DNA of 64,000 bases from CADEED01 sp963839685 (GTDB lineage: Bacteria; Pseudomonadota; Gammaproteobacteria; Steroidobacterales; Steroidobacteraceae). The DNA lies in the NCBI GenBank assembly GCA_963839685.1, contig CAWIVS010000008.1:186001-250000 (forward strand), given 5' to 3'. Positions within the stretch are counted from its first letter, which is position 1. Each line of letters starts with the position of its first letter. Made by a program: the position numbers and the translations under genes. Positions 28,892-40,826 of the stretch are shown one piece after another. The notes under the pieces were generated by a model. That model worked only from the letters and a program-made list of their open reading frames with translations, made no database searches and was not told the DNA's origin.

Positions 28892-29910
28892 CCCTGCGTG
28901 GCGGGCTTTTCCTCGTGGCCGCCAAACTGCTTGCGCATCGCCGATAACACCCGATCGGCATAACCCGCGTTGCCGCGCGACTGGAAGCGGCTGAACAACG
29001 CGGCGCTGATCACGGGAGCGGGCACGCCCTCGTCGATGGCTGCCGCCAGTGTCCAGCGCCCCTCGCCGGAATCTGACACGCGCCCTGCGAAGTCTTCGAG
29101 ATCGGCATCTTCGCGCAGCGCTCGCGCCGTCAGATCCAGCAACCACGATGAAATGACGCTGCCGTGTCTCCACACCTCGGTGATCTGCGGCAGGTCGAAC
29201 TCATATTGATAGAACGGCGCCGCGGCTAGCGGTGCGGTCTCGGCATCGGCGGCGTGCTCGCGTTTGCCAATGCCGGCGTGGTGCAGGATGTTGAGCCCCT
29301 CGGCATAGGCCGCCATGACGCCGTACTCGATCCCGTTGTGGATCATTTTCACGAAGTGGCCGGCGCCATGAGGGCCGCAATGCAGGTAGCCCAGCGGCGC
29401 CGTCTGACCATTGAGTGCGCCGCGCCGCGGATCGCCGGCATCGAGCCCCGGCGCGAGCGCCGCGAAAACCGGCTCGAGCTGACCGACGATGGTCGGATCG
29501 CCACCGATCATCAGGCAGTAGCCGCGATCGAGTCCGGCGACACCGCCGCTGGTGCCGACGTCGACATAGTGCAGGCCCAAGCGCGCCAGGATCGCACCGC
29601 GCCGGATGTCATCTCGGTAAAAGGAATTGCCGCCGTCGATCACCGTATCGCCGGATTCGAGCAGCGGCGTCAACGACGCCAACACCGTGTCGACAACTGC
29701 GGCGGGCACCATGAGCCAGATGGCGCGCGGGCGCGGCAGGCCGTCCACCAGTTCCTGCAGCGAATGCATGCCGCTGATCCTGTCACCCGCCAGCGCGCGC
29801 ACCGCCTCGGGATGCGTATCGTGCACCACGCAGGAGATGCCGGCGCGCGCCAGGCGTCTCACCATGCTGGCGCCCATGCGCCCCAGGCCGATCATTCCGA
29901 TGGAATTCAT
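28876..29910 (-). CDS. gnd: 6-phosphogluconate dehydrogenase (decarboxylating), short type
   Basis: A 344-residue enzyme. The Rossmann motif is IGMIGLGRMGASMVRRL, the substrate segments are IDGGNSFYRDD and DVGTSGGVAGLDRGYCLMIGG, and the catalytic HFVKMIHNGIEYG is intact. The length fits the NAD-preferring GndA/YqeC branch rather than the 470-residue type. It converts 6-phosphogluconate to ribulose 5-phosphate and CO2. Start 29910 is chosen because the Rossmann fold begins there and the ATG overlaps the upstream stop. Confidence 0.92.
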   Translation of the reverse strand: MNSIGMIGLGRMGASMVRRLARAGISCVVHDTHPEAVRALAGDRISGMHSLQELVDGLPRPRAIWLMVPAAVVDTVLASLTPLLESGDTVIDGGNSFYRDDIRRGAILARLGLHYVDVGTSGGVAGLDRGYCLMIGGDPTIVGQLEPVFAALAPGLDAGDPRRGALNGQTAPLGYLHCGPHGAGHFVKMIHNGIEYGVMAAYAEGLNILHHAGIGKREHAADAETAPLAAAPFYQYEFDLPQITEVWRHGSVISSWLLDLTARALREDADLEDFAGRVSDSGEGRWTLAAAIDEGVPAPVISAALFSRFQSRGNAGYADRVLSAMRKQFGGHEEKPATQGDISR

Positions 29911-30401
29911 GCTGCTCCTTGCGGGCCATACGAGCGCACCATGTCGGACATGGCGTGCAGGAAGTCCTGCGCGCTCGACAACTGTTGATGCCACGGCCAA
30001 AGATATTCGACGCTGCGTTGGGGACGGTCGCCGCGCAGCAAGGTGAATTTCCGCGTGGTGAATCCACGCCGCAGGCTGGTGGTGACGTTTTCCTGGCGCA
30101 CCGCATACACAGCGCCGTCGACCAGCACGAAAAGGCCGCCTTTGTAGTTAGGTTCCGCGTCGTAGCGATCGCGCGTCGCGGCAAAATATGCCGCGAACAC
30201 CGGCCCATTGACGGACTGGATCTCGCTTCCCACCCCGAGCACGTGCGCCGGGTTGCGCGGCTCGGCCATGGGCTCGACCTCGGCGCGCGCGGCATTGATG
30301 GAGACATTGAAATAACTCATGGGCGCGGCGGAGTCGCGCTGAAAGCGCACCACGCACACACGTCCGGATTCCGGGAGTCGACCGGTGTCACTGACAAACA
30401 T
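29907..30401 (-). CDS. Conserved-looking protein of unknown function
   Basis: 164 residues, translationally coupled to gnd by an ATGA overlap. A central segment YKGGLFVLVDGAVYAVRQEN and FTLLRGDRPQRSVEYLWPWH suggests a folded alpha/beta protein, but no family is recognised. No signal peptide or membrane helix. An internal ATG (MSYFNVSINAA) at residue 28 could be the true start. Coupling to gnd hints at a role in pentose-phosphate or redox metabolism only by position. Confidence 0.6.
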   Translation of the reverse strand: MFVSDTGRLPESGRVCVVRFQRDSAAPMSYFNVSINAARAEVEPMAEPRNPAHVLGVGSEIQSVNGPVFAAYFAATRDRYDAEPNYKGGLFVLVDGAVYAVRQENVTTSLRRGFTTRKFTLLRGDRPQRSVEYLWPWHQQLSSAQDFLHAMSDMVRSYGPQGAA

Positions 30402-30491
30402 GCGGAATTATCGTCCGGCCAGCGGCAGCGAACAACAACTCGCGCGCAGAAAACACGCAGTGGATGCGTTTCGGGGACTCCCGGACCGCGG

Positions 30492-31778
30492 TTATTGGTT
30501 GGACACCGCTTGCGCGCCCGCACGTTCTGCAGTCAAGCCTGCCGCCGACCTGCCGAAGCCGAACACGTCGTCGAGTTCGTGTGAACGACCCTCGACGCCG
30601 GCGCGAATCATTTCCGCGGCATGCACGCTGAACGTGATGCCATTGCCGCCATAGCAGAGCGCGAATTGCAGACCGGGATGCATTCCTGGTACGCGGCCAA
30701 TGAATGGCAATCCATCCGGCGTCGAGGCAAAACTTCCGCCCCAGGCACCGTCGATGGCAGGCAGGTCCTCGCCAAACAACTCGCGATAGCCGGTCGCCAG
30801 CCGGCGCACCTGCCGTGACAGCAGCGCATCGCGCGCCGCGGGATTCTTGAACGGCACATCCGCGCCACCCACGACCATGCGTCCGTCGGGCGTGCCGCGC
30901 AAATATAGATAGGGACGGGCGCTCTCCCAGATGAGCGGCATGCTGGCCGCGCGGCGTGGATCGGCCAGCGGCTGGGTCACCACCGCATAGGTATTGTCGA
31001 TATCCGCGACTCCGTCGGGCAAAAAATCGAGCGATTCGTATCCGGCCGCCACGATCACGTGGCTGGCGTCGACGGTGGGCCCCGTCTCGAGGGTGAGCCG
31101 CAGCCCGGCGCGGTGTTCAGTGATGGCGCTCACCTTGCTGCGCGCGAACCGGCGTACGCCATGTCGCTCGGCGCCGGAAATCAACGCCTGCGTGAATCGC
31201 AGCGGATCGATTTCGGCGGCCAGCGCCGACAGGATGGCACCGGGCCGACGGCAACCGAAGCGGCGTTGCAACTCCTCGCCGTCGAGCCACTGGCATGCAA
31301 GGCCGATGCGCCTGCGGGCATCGAGTTCGGCGCGCAACGGCTGCACCGCCGACTGATCCGAAGCCAGGTAGAGACTTTCTTGGCGCCGGTAGTCAGCCGG
31401 CCTGAGCAATTCTGGAAAACGTCGCTCCAGCATCTCAAAACTCGCCGCGCAGGCGCGGTAGGCGCGTGCGGCGCGCTCCACGCCAAGTTTCCGGCCGAGA
31501 TCGGTCAGGTGCGTGTCGATTTCATACTGCAGCAGGGCGGTGCTCGCGGCCGTGCTGCCCATGCCCCGGTCGCGCGCATCCAGCATCACGATCCTCTGCC
31601 CGGTGCCAATGAGTGCATCGGTGACGAGTGCGCCGGTGATGCCGCTGCCGATTACCGCGATGTCGCACTCGATCGACTGGGCCAGGGTGGCCCCGGCATC
31701 GCCCATGCCATTTCGCAACAACCAGTAGGGACCACTCGAACGGACGCGGTGCGAGCGGTTGCGTTGAAATGGCCACAT
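30492..31778 (-). CDS. FAD-dependent amine/glycine-type oxidoreductase (DAO family)
   Basis: 428 residues from the ATG at 31778. The dinucleotide-binding motif is CDIAVIGSGITGALVTDAL, and the C-terminal FAD segment GGSFASTPDGLPFIGRVPG is typical of the DAO family (GlpD, SoxB, PuuB relatives). The middle has the substrate-domain feature AAEIDPLRFTQALI. It oxidises an amino acid, amine or polyol; the substrate is not readable. It lies upstream of the unknown protein and gnd on the same strand, with 90 bases between. Confidence 0.85.
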   Translation of the reverse strand: MWPFQRNRSHRVRSSGPYWLLRNGMGDAGATLAQSIECDIAVIGSGITGALVTDALIGTGQRIVMLDARDRGMGSTAASTALLQYEIDTHLTDLGRKLGVERAARAYRACAASFEMLERRFPELLRPADYRRQESLYLASDQSAVQPLRAELDARRRIGLACQWLDGEELQRRFGCRRPGAILSALAAEIDPLRFTQALISGAERHGVRRFARSKVSAITEHRAGLRLTLETGPTVDASHVIVAAGYESLDFLPDGVADIDNTYAVVTQPLADPRRAASMPLIWESARPYLYLRGTPDGRMVVGGADVPFKNPAARDALLSRQVRRLATGYRELFGEDLPAIDGAWGGSFASTPDGLPFIGRVPGMHPGLQFALCYGGNGITFSVHAAEMIRAGVEGRSHELDDVFGFGRSAAGLTAERAGAQAVSNQ

Positions 31779-31974
31779 GTTGCCAGCATAAGGCGCGCGC
31801 CCGAAATGGCCTGTCGAACCGGGCGCGCTGTCCTTGTGAGCGCATTCCCACAGCGCCATGGGTCGCGAAGGAATGGCGCTGTCAGTCTGAAGTTCCGCGT
31901 AATCGGCGTTTGTCACCGACACTGCTGGCGGGCGCTTGCACCCATTCATCAAGGGTCTTCTGGAACGGATCTCC

Positions 31975-34900
31975 ATGGGTTCGCAATGGAACAGCGAACA
32001 GATCCTGCGCGAGGAAATCTTCAGCATCGAGCGGCTGGAGCAGCACGCGCGCAGCCTCGCGGCGGCACAACCCGTCACGCGTCAGCCCGGCTTCCGGCGC
32101 TCACTCGGCGCGCGCCTGCACAACAACGAAAAGGTACTGCTCGCCGCCTACCGATCGATCGCGCGCGCGGTGGACGAAGGCCGCACCATCACACCCGCCG
32201 CCGAATGGGTGCTCGACAACTTTCACGTGATCGAGGAACAGATTCGCGAGATCCGCGAAGATCTGCCGCCCGGCTTTTATCGCCAGCTGCCCAAACTCGC
32301 CGAAGGTCCCTTCGTCGGCTTCCCACGCGTATTCGGCATCGCATGGGCGTTCGTGGCGCACACCGACAGCCGCTTCGATCCGGAATTCCTGCGGCGTTTC
32401 GTCGGCGCCTATCAGACCGTCGAACCGCTCACCATCGGCGAGTTGTGGGCGGTGGCGATCACGCTGCGCATCGTGCTGGTCGAAAACCTGCGGCGCGTCG
32501 CGCAACGCATCGTGATCAGTCGCGCCGCACGGCAGGAGGCCGACGCGATCGCCGACCAGCTTCTTGGAGTCAACGGACAATCCGTCAATGCCAACGCGCT
32601 GCACGATTGGAAACGTCGCTCGGGAAAACTGACGCCCGCATTCGCGGTGCAGCTGGTGCAGCGGTTGCGCGAGCAGGATCCCAGGGTCGTGCCGGCACTG
32701 CTGTGGCTCGAGGATGAATTGCGCGCCTGCAATCTCGACACCGATCGTGTCGTGCAGGAAGAGCATCAGCGCCAGGGTGCCTCCAACGTCACGGTTCGCA
32801 ACATCATCACCAGCATGCGGCTCATGTCGGATGTCGATTGGGCCGAATTCTTCGAAAGTGTCAGCCTGGTCGATGAAGCACTGAATGCCTCGGGCGAGTT
32901 CCGCGCGATGGATTTTCCGACGCGCAATCTGTACCGCAACGCCATCGAACTGCTGGCGCGCGGCGCGCTGCATTCCGAGCTCGACATCGCCAGACGGGTG
33001 ATCGCCCTGGCCGCCAGCGCGCAGCAGCCGCGCGAGCGGGATCCGGGCTTCTGGCTGATTGCCGACGGTCGGGCGCGGCTCGAGCGCGCCATCGGCTTTC
33101 GTACTTCGCTGCGTGACCTGCGGGACCGGCTCAGCTTCACGTTGGGCGCCGGAGACTACCTGGCGGCGATTGCCTTCACCTGGGCATTGTTGCTGGCGGC
33201 CCCCGTGGCGCTGATGCAACAGAGCGGGATTCATGGTCCGCTGTTGTGGCTATTTGGCGTGCTCGCCGCCATCCCGGTCGCGGACGTTGCCGTCGCGCTG
33301 GTCAATCGCGCCGTGACGCGCGGCGTCGGCGCCAGCCGCTTGCCCGGCCTCGCGCTGCGCGAGGGGGTGCCGGAACACCTGCGAACGCTGGTGGCCATGC
33401 CGGTGCTGCTGAATTCGCGCGCGGCCGTCGAAGAACACCTGCACCGCCTGGAGATCCATCACCTGGCCTCGCCCGATGAGCAGCTGCATTTCGCGTTGCT
33501 CACCGACTGGACCGATGCGCCGAAAGAGCACATGGCGGACGACGATCCGCTGCTCGATATCGCCATCGTCGGCATCGCGCGGCTGAACCGGCGTTACGGT
33601 CCGGCGGCCGGCGGCGAACGCTTCCTGCTGCTGCACCGGCGCCGCGTGTGGAGCGACAGCGAGCAGCGCTGGATGGGGTGGGAGCGCAAGCGCGGCAAAC
33701 TCGCAGAGCTCAATCGCCTGTTGCGCGGCGCCACCGACACCACCTACGTCACCAGCACGGGGAACATTCCGTGGGTCCCCAGCGGCGTGCGTTACGTGCT
33801 CACGCTCGATGCCGACACGCGCGTACCGCGTGAGACGCCGCGCCGGCTCATCGGCAAGATGGCGCATCCGCTGAATCGCCCGCGCTTCGATCCGCGCCTC
33901 GGACGCGTGGTCGATGGATACGCCATCCTGCAACCGCGCGTGGCGTTTTCTCTGCCGGTGACCATCGAGGCCTCGCCCTTCCAGCGGGTGTTCTCCGGCG
34001 CCTCGGGCGTCGATCCCTATGCCGCGGCGGTCTCCGACGTCTACCAGGACTTGTTAGGCGAAGGCTCGTTCGCCGGCAAGGGCATCTACGACATCGACGC
34101 CTTCGAAGCGGCGCTCGCCGGGCGCGTGCCGGAAAGTTCACTGCTGTCGCATGACCTGTTCGAGGGCATCTTCGCGCGCGCCGGCCTGGCCTCGGACGTG
34201 GAAGTGGTCGAGGAATTCCCGGCGCGTTACGACGTGGCTTCCATGCGCCAGCATCGCTGGGTGCGCGGCGACTGGCAGCTGCTGCCGTGGATCTTCGGCC
34301 GCGACGACGCCGGCGCCGCCGCACACGGCCGCGGCGAGAGCCGCACGCCGCTCATCGGCGTGTGGAAAATGCTCGACAACCTGCGCCGCTCCCTGTCGGC
34401 GCCGATGACCGTGGCCGCGCTGGTGGCCGGCTGGCTGCTGCCGCTCGAGGCCGCCTGGCCCTGGTGTGCGTTCGTCATCCTGGCGCTCGGATTTTCGACG
34501 TTGCTGCCGGCGTTCGCCGGCATCGTGCCGCGACGTTCCACCGTCACCCTGAGCAGCCATTTGCGCGCGCTGCGCACTGATATCGCGCTGGCACTGGCCC
34601 AGCTCGCGTTGCTCACCAGCATGCTCGCCTACCAGGCCTGGCTGATGTGTGACGCCATCGGCCGCGCCTTGTGGCGGGTATTCGTGACTCGCAGGCTCAT
34701 GCTCGAGTGGACTCCCGCGGACCTGCTCGGCAGCGCGCGCAATTCGCTGGGTGGTTTCTACGCGCGCATGCTCCGCGGCGTGTTGCTGGCACTGGCCGTC
34801 GCCGTTGGCTGCTGGTGCTGTGGCGCGGCTCGTTGCCCGCGATCTCGATCCCTTTCCTGCTGCTCTGGGTAGCCGCGCCGGCCATCGCCTGGCGCATCAG

Positions 34901-37900
34901 CCAGACCCCGCCCGCGGCCGCCAAGTCGGAGTTGACGGCCGAACAGCAACGCGAGCTCAGGCTGATCGCGCGGCGCACCTGGCGCTTCTTCGAAACCTTC
35001 GTCACGGCCGAAGACAATCACCTGCCGCCCGACAATTTCCAGGAAGACCCGCGCGCGGTGATCGCGCATCGCACCTCTCCCACCAATATCGGCCTGTACC
35101 TGCTGTCCATCGTCGCGGCCCGCGACTTCGGCTGGTGCGGGCTGCGCGATGCGCTGGATCGCATCGAGGACACGCTGGGCACGTTGTCGCGCATGGCCAC
35201 CTGTCACGGCCATTTCTACAACTGGTACGACACTCAGGACCTGCGCCCGCTCGAGCCGCGCTACGTCTCCTCGGTGGACTCCGGCAATCTCGCCGCGCAC
35301 CTGATCACGCTGGCCGGCGCGTTCCGCGAGTGGCAGCAGGATCCGCGGCCTCTGCCCGAGGAGACCACCGGGCTCACCGATGCACTCGACCTGGCGCGCG
35401 CGGCGTTACGCCGCTTCAAATTCATGCCTGGGCAGACCATTACGCGCGAGCTGGTTGAAACCGCATTTGCCGATCTCGAGTCGGCACTGCGGCCGGACTC
35501 TGCACGCCTCGATCCAGAGTTGGACGATCTCGCGGCGGCCGCGGAGCGTGCCTCGACACTGGTCGACATGGTGCGCACGCTCGCCCACGAAAACCGCGCC
35601 CAACGCGATACCGATCTCGTGTACTGGGTGGAAGCCGCGCGCCGCACCATCGACAGCTGGCGCAGCGATCTGCTGGCGCGCGACCCCGCGGGATTCATCG
35701 TCGAGCACCTGGAGACCCTGGCGCATACCGCGCTCGAGTTCGCGCGCGCCATGGAATTCGGCTTCCTGCTCGACACGCAGCGCAAGTTGTTGTCGATCGG
35801 CTATCGCGCCACCGACGGCACGCTGGATCCTTCCTGCTATGACCTGCTGGCCTCGGAAGCCAGGCTGGCGAGTTTTATCGCCATCGCCAAGGGCGACGTG
35901 GCCGCGCGCCACTGGTTCCGGCTGGGACGCACCGTGACGCCCATCGGTGCGGGCGCGGCGCTGGTGTCCTGGTCGGGATCAATGTTCGAGTACCTGATGC
36001 CCGACCTGGTGATGCATGCGCCGGGCGGTAGTTTGCTGTCGCAGACCAGCCAACTGATCGTGCGACGGCAGATCGCCTATGGCGCGGAACTCAACCTGCC
36101 GTGGGGCGTCTCGGAATCCGCATACAACGCGCGCGATCTCGAGCTCACTTATCAATATTCGAACTTCGGTGTGCCCGGTCTCGGCCTCAAGCGTGGCCTG
36201 TCCGAAAACAAGGTGGTGGCGCCCTACGCCACCGGCCTTGCGGCCATGATCGATGGCGTGGCGGCGCTGGCCAACTTCCGTGCGCTCGCCGTGCTGGGCG
36301 CCTGTGGGCGTTATGGCTATTTCGAGGCCGTCGATTTCACGCCGAGTCGCCTGCCCGAGGACTCTCCCTTCGTGCTGGTGCGCTGCTATATGGCGCATCA
36401 CCAGGGCATGAGCATCGTCGCCATCGCCAACGCGCTGAACGATGGGCGCATGCGGGCGCGCTTCCATTCCGACGTCGCGGTGCAGGCCACCGATCTGCTG
36501 TTGCAGGAACGCACGCCGCGCGACGTCTCGGTGGCGCATCCGCGCGCCGAGGAAGTGGGCACCGCGGCTCGCATCACCGATCTGCAGGTACCGGAGGTGC
36601 GCCGGCTGTCGAGCCCGCACGACTCCGCGCCGCAGACGCATCTGCTGTCGAACGGGCGCTACGCCGCCATGATCAGCGCCGCCGGATCCGGCTACAGCCG
36701 CTGGAACGACCTCGCGATCACGCGCTGGCGCGAAGACATCACCCGCGACGACACGGGCAGCTACATCCTGCTGCGCGACGTCGACAGTGGCCGGGTGTGG
36801 TCCGCCGGCTATCAACCCTGCGCCGTGGCGCCTGATGTCTACGAGGTCAGCTTCACCGAGGACCGCGCCGAGATCATTCGCGCCGACGGCGACCTCGTGA
36901 CCACGCTCGAAGTGCAGGTCTCTCCGGAGGACGACGCCGAAGTGCGCCGCCTGTCGATCAGCAATTCCTCGACTCGCGCACGCGAGATCGAAGTGACTTC
37001 CTACGTCGAGCTGGTGCTGGGCGCGCAGGCGGCGGACGTCGCCCACCCGGTGTTCTCCAAACTCTTCGTGCGCACCGAGTTCCTGCCGAGGGAAAACGTG
37101 TTGCTGGCCAACCGCCGCCGCCGCGCGCCCGATGAACCCGAAGTCTGGGCGTCACATCATGCGGTCATCGAGGGTACGGCCGTGGCCGGCCCGGAGTTCG
37201 AAACCGACCGCATGGCATTCATCGGGCGCGGCCGCGAACTACGCGCTCCACTCGCGCTGCTGGAGGGCCGCGCGCTCACCGGCTCCAGCGGTACGGTGCT
37301 CGACGCGGTGTTCGCGCTGCGATATCGCCTGCGCGTGCCGGCGGGCGGCACCGCGCGCGTCGCGTTCTGGACCTGCGTGGCGCCCGGCCGTACCGAGGTC
37401 CTCGAGCTCGCGGACAAGCATCACGACGCGAACGCGCACATGCGCGTCGCAACCCTCGCCTGGACGCAGGCCCAGGTGCAGCTGCGCCATCTCGGCATCG
37501 ACGCCTCGCAGGCGAATCTCTTTCAGCAGCTCGCCGGCCGAATCCTCTATGCCGACGCCGCCGCACGCCCGGCGGGTGACGCCATTCGCCGCGGCGCGAG
37601 CGGGCCGCAGCCGTTGTGGTCGCAGGGTATCTCGGGGGATCTGCCCATCGTGATGCTGCGCATCGAGGAGACCGACGATCTGCCGGTGCTGCGGGAACTC
37701 CTGCAGGCGCACGAATACTGGGGGATCAAGCGGCTGTCCGTCGACCTGGTGATCTTCAACGAACGCGGCGCCTCTTACGTGCAGGATCTGCAGGTGGCGC
37801 TGGAATCGATGGTGCGGGTTGCGCAGGGTCGCTCGCGAATCGCCGGTGCCGATACGCGCGGCCAGGTATTCGTGCTGCGCTCGGATCTGATCACCTCCGA

Positions 37901-40506
37901 GACTCGTGGCGCCCTGTTTGCGGTGGCGCGCGTGGTCCTGTCCGGCAGGCGTGGCAGTCTCGCCGACCAGGTCGAACGCATGCAGCCGACGCCGACGCTG
38001 GCGCCACGCGCGCCGCGTCGTCCGACGCCCGGATTGCCACCGCCGAGCACCGAGACGGAGAAGTTGCGCAGCCTGGAATTCTTCAACGGGCTCGGCGGCT
38101 TCGCGGCGCAGGGCCGCGAATACACCGTTGCGGCCACACAGCCCACGCCGGCGCCATGGATCAATGTCATCGCCAATCGCGACTTCGGCTTTCATGTATC
38201 GGCCGAGGGCAGCGGCTTCACGTGGGCGCGCAACAGCCGCGAAAACACCCTCACGCCCTGGAGCAACGACCCGGTCACGGATCGACCTGGCGAGGTGATC
38301 TACCTGCGTGACGAGGAGTCCGGCGAATTGTGGAGTCCGACGCCGGCGCCGATCCGCCTCGAGCAGGCGCATTACTCCTGTACGCACGGTTTCGGCTACA
38401 CACGCTTCCAGCAGCGTTCTCATGGCCTGGCACTGGAGCTCACACTGCTCGTCGCGGGCAATGATCCCGTCAAGCTCTGCCGGCTCCGCATCCGCAACGA
38501 CTCGGGGCGGCAACGAAATCTCTCCGTCACCGCGTACGTGGAATGGGTGTTGAGCCCGGCACGCGTCCACAGCGCACCGCACATCATCACGGAATCCGAC
38601 GCCAGCACCGGGGCGCTGCTGGCGCGCAATCCGTGGAACCACGCCTTCCCCGGCGTGGCCTTTGCGGACCTTGGCGGCCGCCAGACCGAATGGACCTGCG
38701 ACCGGCGCGAATTCCTGGGTCGTCACGGCGCACTGGAGGCGCCCGCCGCGCTGGTGGCCGGCACGACATTCTCGGGCCGCACGGGCGCGGCCCTCGATCC
38801 GTGCTGCGCGCTGCGCAGCCACGTCGAGCTCGCGCCCGGCGCCAGCACGGATTTCGTCATGTTGTTAGGCCAGGCCGAAAGCGTTGCCGCGGTGCGCGAG
38901 CTGGTCACGCGCCTGCGCACCGCCAACGTCGACGAGTTGCTGAACGCAGTTGACGCACAATGGCGATCGCTCACCGACCACGTGCAGGTGACGACGCCGG
39001 ATCGGGCGTTTGACGTCATGATGAATGGCTGGCTGCTCTACCAGACGCTGGCCTGCCGCACCTGGGCGCGCGCGGCCTTCTACCAGGCGAGCGGCGCGTA
39101 TGGTTTTCGCGATCAGCTGCAGGATGCGATGGCGTTGGCCGTGGCGCGCCCGCAGCTGCTGCGCGAACAGATCCTGCGCGCAGCGCGGCGGCAATTCCCC
39201 GAGGGCGACGTGCAGCACTGGTGGCTGCCGCACAGCGGCCAGGGTGTGCGCACGCGCATTTCCGATGATCGCGTGTGGCTGTCGTATGCGACGGCGTACT
39301 ACATTCAGCTCACCGGCGATCAGGCGATTCTCGACGTCGAGCTGCCGTTCATCGAAGGTCCGCCGCTGCCCCCCGAGCGGCACGATTCGTTCTTCGATCC
39401 GTCGCCAGGCGCTGAGTCCGTCCCGCTTGTTCGAACACTGCCGCCGCGGGCTCGAGGGCGCCCTCGAGATGGGCGAGCACGGCCTGCCGCTGATCGGTAC
39501 CGGCGACTGGAATGACGGCATGAACCGGGTCGGTGAACACGGCCGCGGCGAGAGCGTCTGGCTGGGCTGGTTCCTGCACGCCACGCTCTCGGCATTCGCG
39601 CCGCTGGCGCGCGAGCGTGGCGCGCTGGCGCTCGCCAGCAACTGGCTGGATGCGGCCGGACGCCTGCGCAGCGCACTCGAACAACATGCCTGGGATGGCG
39701 AGTGGTATCGCCGCGGGTTCTTCGACGACGGCACTCCGCTCGGTTCGGCGGCCAACGACGAGTGCCGGATCGACGCCATCGCCCAGTCCTGGAGCGTGAT
39801 CTCGGGCGCCGGCAATCCGGCACGTGCGGCACGCGCCATGGAATCGCTGGAAGCCAATCTGTTACGGCGCGATCCGCCGCTCGCGCTGCTGTTCACGCCG
39901 CCGTTCGAGAAATCGCTGCAGGAGCCGGGCTATGTGAAGGCCTACCCGCGCGGCATCCGCGAGAACGGCGGGCAATACACGCACGCGGCGGTGTGGACGG
40001 TGATCGCGCTCGCCTTGCAGGGCAAGGCCGAGCGCGCGATGGAAGTCTTCTCGATGCTCAACCCGATCCGTCGCAGCCTGACGCGCGCCGACGTGCAGCG
40101 TTACAAGGTCGAACCCTACTCGGTCGCCGCGGACGTCTATGGCGAGCCACCTCATGAAGGCCGCGGCGGCTGGACCTGGTACACGGGATCTGCCGGCTGG
40201 CTGTATCGCGCGGGCCTGGAATGGATTCTCGGCTTCCGGCTGCGCGGTGATCAGCTGATGCTGGCGCCCTGCGTGCCGCTGGAATGGCCGGGATTCACGC
40301 TCCACTACCAGCATCGCGGCACCCCCTACGTCATCCACTGCGAGCGCAAACCCGCGGCAAATGCACTGGTGCAGCTCACGGTCGATGGTCAGGCCCTGAA
40401 GGTGGGCCGCAATGTCGTCGACCTGGTCGCCGACGGCGCGCCTCACCATGTGCAGGTGGGCTGGCTGGCTGCTGCCGACGAAGAGATGGCGGTTTCGCGG
40501 CTCTGA
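31975..40506 (+). CDS. Cyclic beta-1,2-glucan synthase (GT84 + GH94), two frameshifts
   Basis: Restored length about 2844 residues, the usual size of NdvB/Cgs proteins. N-terminal helical domain to about 390; membrane helices near 390-450, 815-880 and 940-980; GT84 catalytic region with LTLDADTRVP (near 608) and RQHRWVRGDW (near 760) of the QxxRW type; then two GH94-like beta-sandwich regions and an (alpha/alpha)6 domain with the catalytic GTGDWNDGMN (near 2508). Frameshifts near 34805 and 39415. It makes, elongates and cyclises periplasmic beta-1,2-glucan from UDP-glucose. ATG 31975 is preferred to the in-frame TTG at 31936. No transporter gene of the NdvA type is adjacent. Confidence 0.9.
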
Positions 40507-40516
40507 GCGGCTTCTT

Positions 40517-40723
40517 CTAACTGCTCTTGCGGCGTGCGCCTGGCCTTGCCTCGGCGTCCGGCGACCAGGGCTTGCCGGTGCGCGATTCGATGTAGGCACG
40601 CAGCAGCCGGCGCACCACCTGCGATGGCGTTGCATCTTCTTCAGCACAGAGGCGTTCGAAGACGGCCTTCTTGCGCGGATCGATCAGGATCGTGAGCCGC
40701 GCGGTGCGTTCTTCAATTGCCAA
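40517..40723 (-). CDS. Ribbon-helix-helix DNA-binding protein
   Basis: 68 residues with a basic beta strand (RTARLTILID) and two helices with VFERLCAEEDATPSQVVRRLL, the RHH/CopG pattern. Divergent from the Hyf-like operon with about 100 bases between the starts, so it may regulate that operon or itself. No toxin partner gene overlaps it, which argues against a classical toxin-antitoxin pair. Confidence 0.7.
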   Translation of the reverse strand: MAIEERTARLTILIDPRKKAVFERLCAEEDATPSQVVRRLLRAYIESRTGKPWSPDAEARPGARRKSS

Positions 40724-40826
40724 GAAAATACCCTCGTGAGCGCGGTGTGCATCAAATGATAATAGTATTCACATTTGAGCCGCATCCTGCAACACTAGGC
40801 TGGGTTCCTCTTCCTGTGGGCAAGCG

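Noticed and set aside
37239..38822. 527-codon open frame on the minus strand
   Set aside because: Antisense to the glucan synthase, whose motifs are intact on the plus strand.
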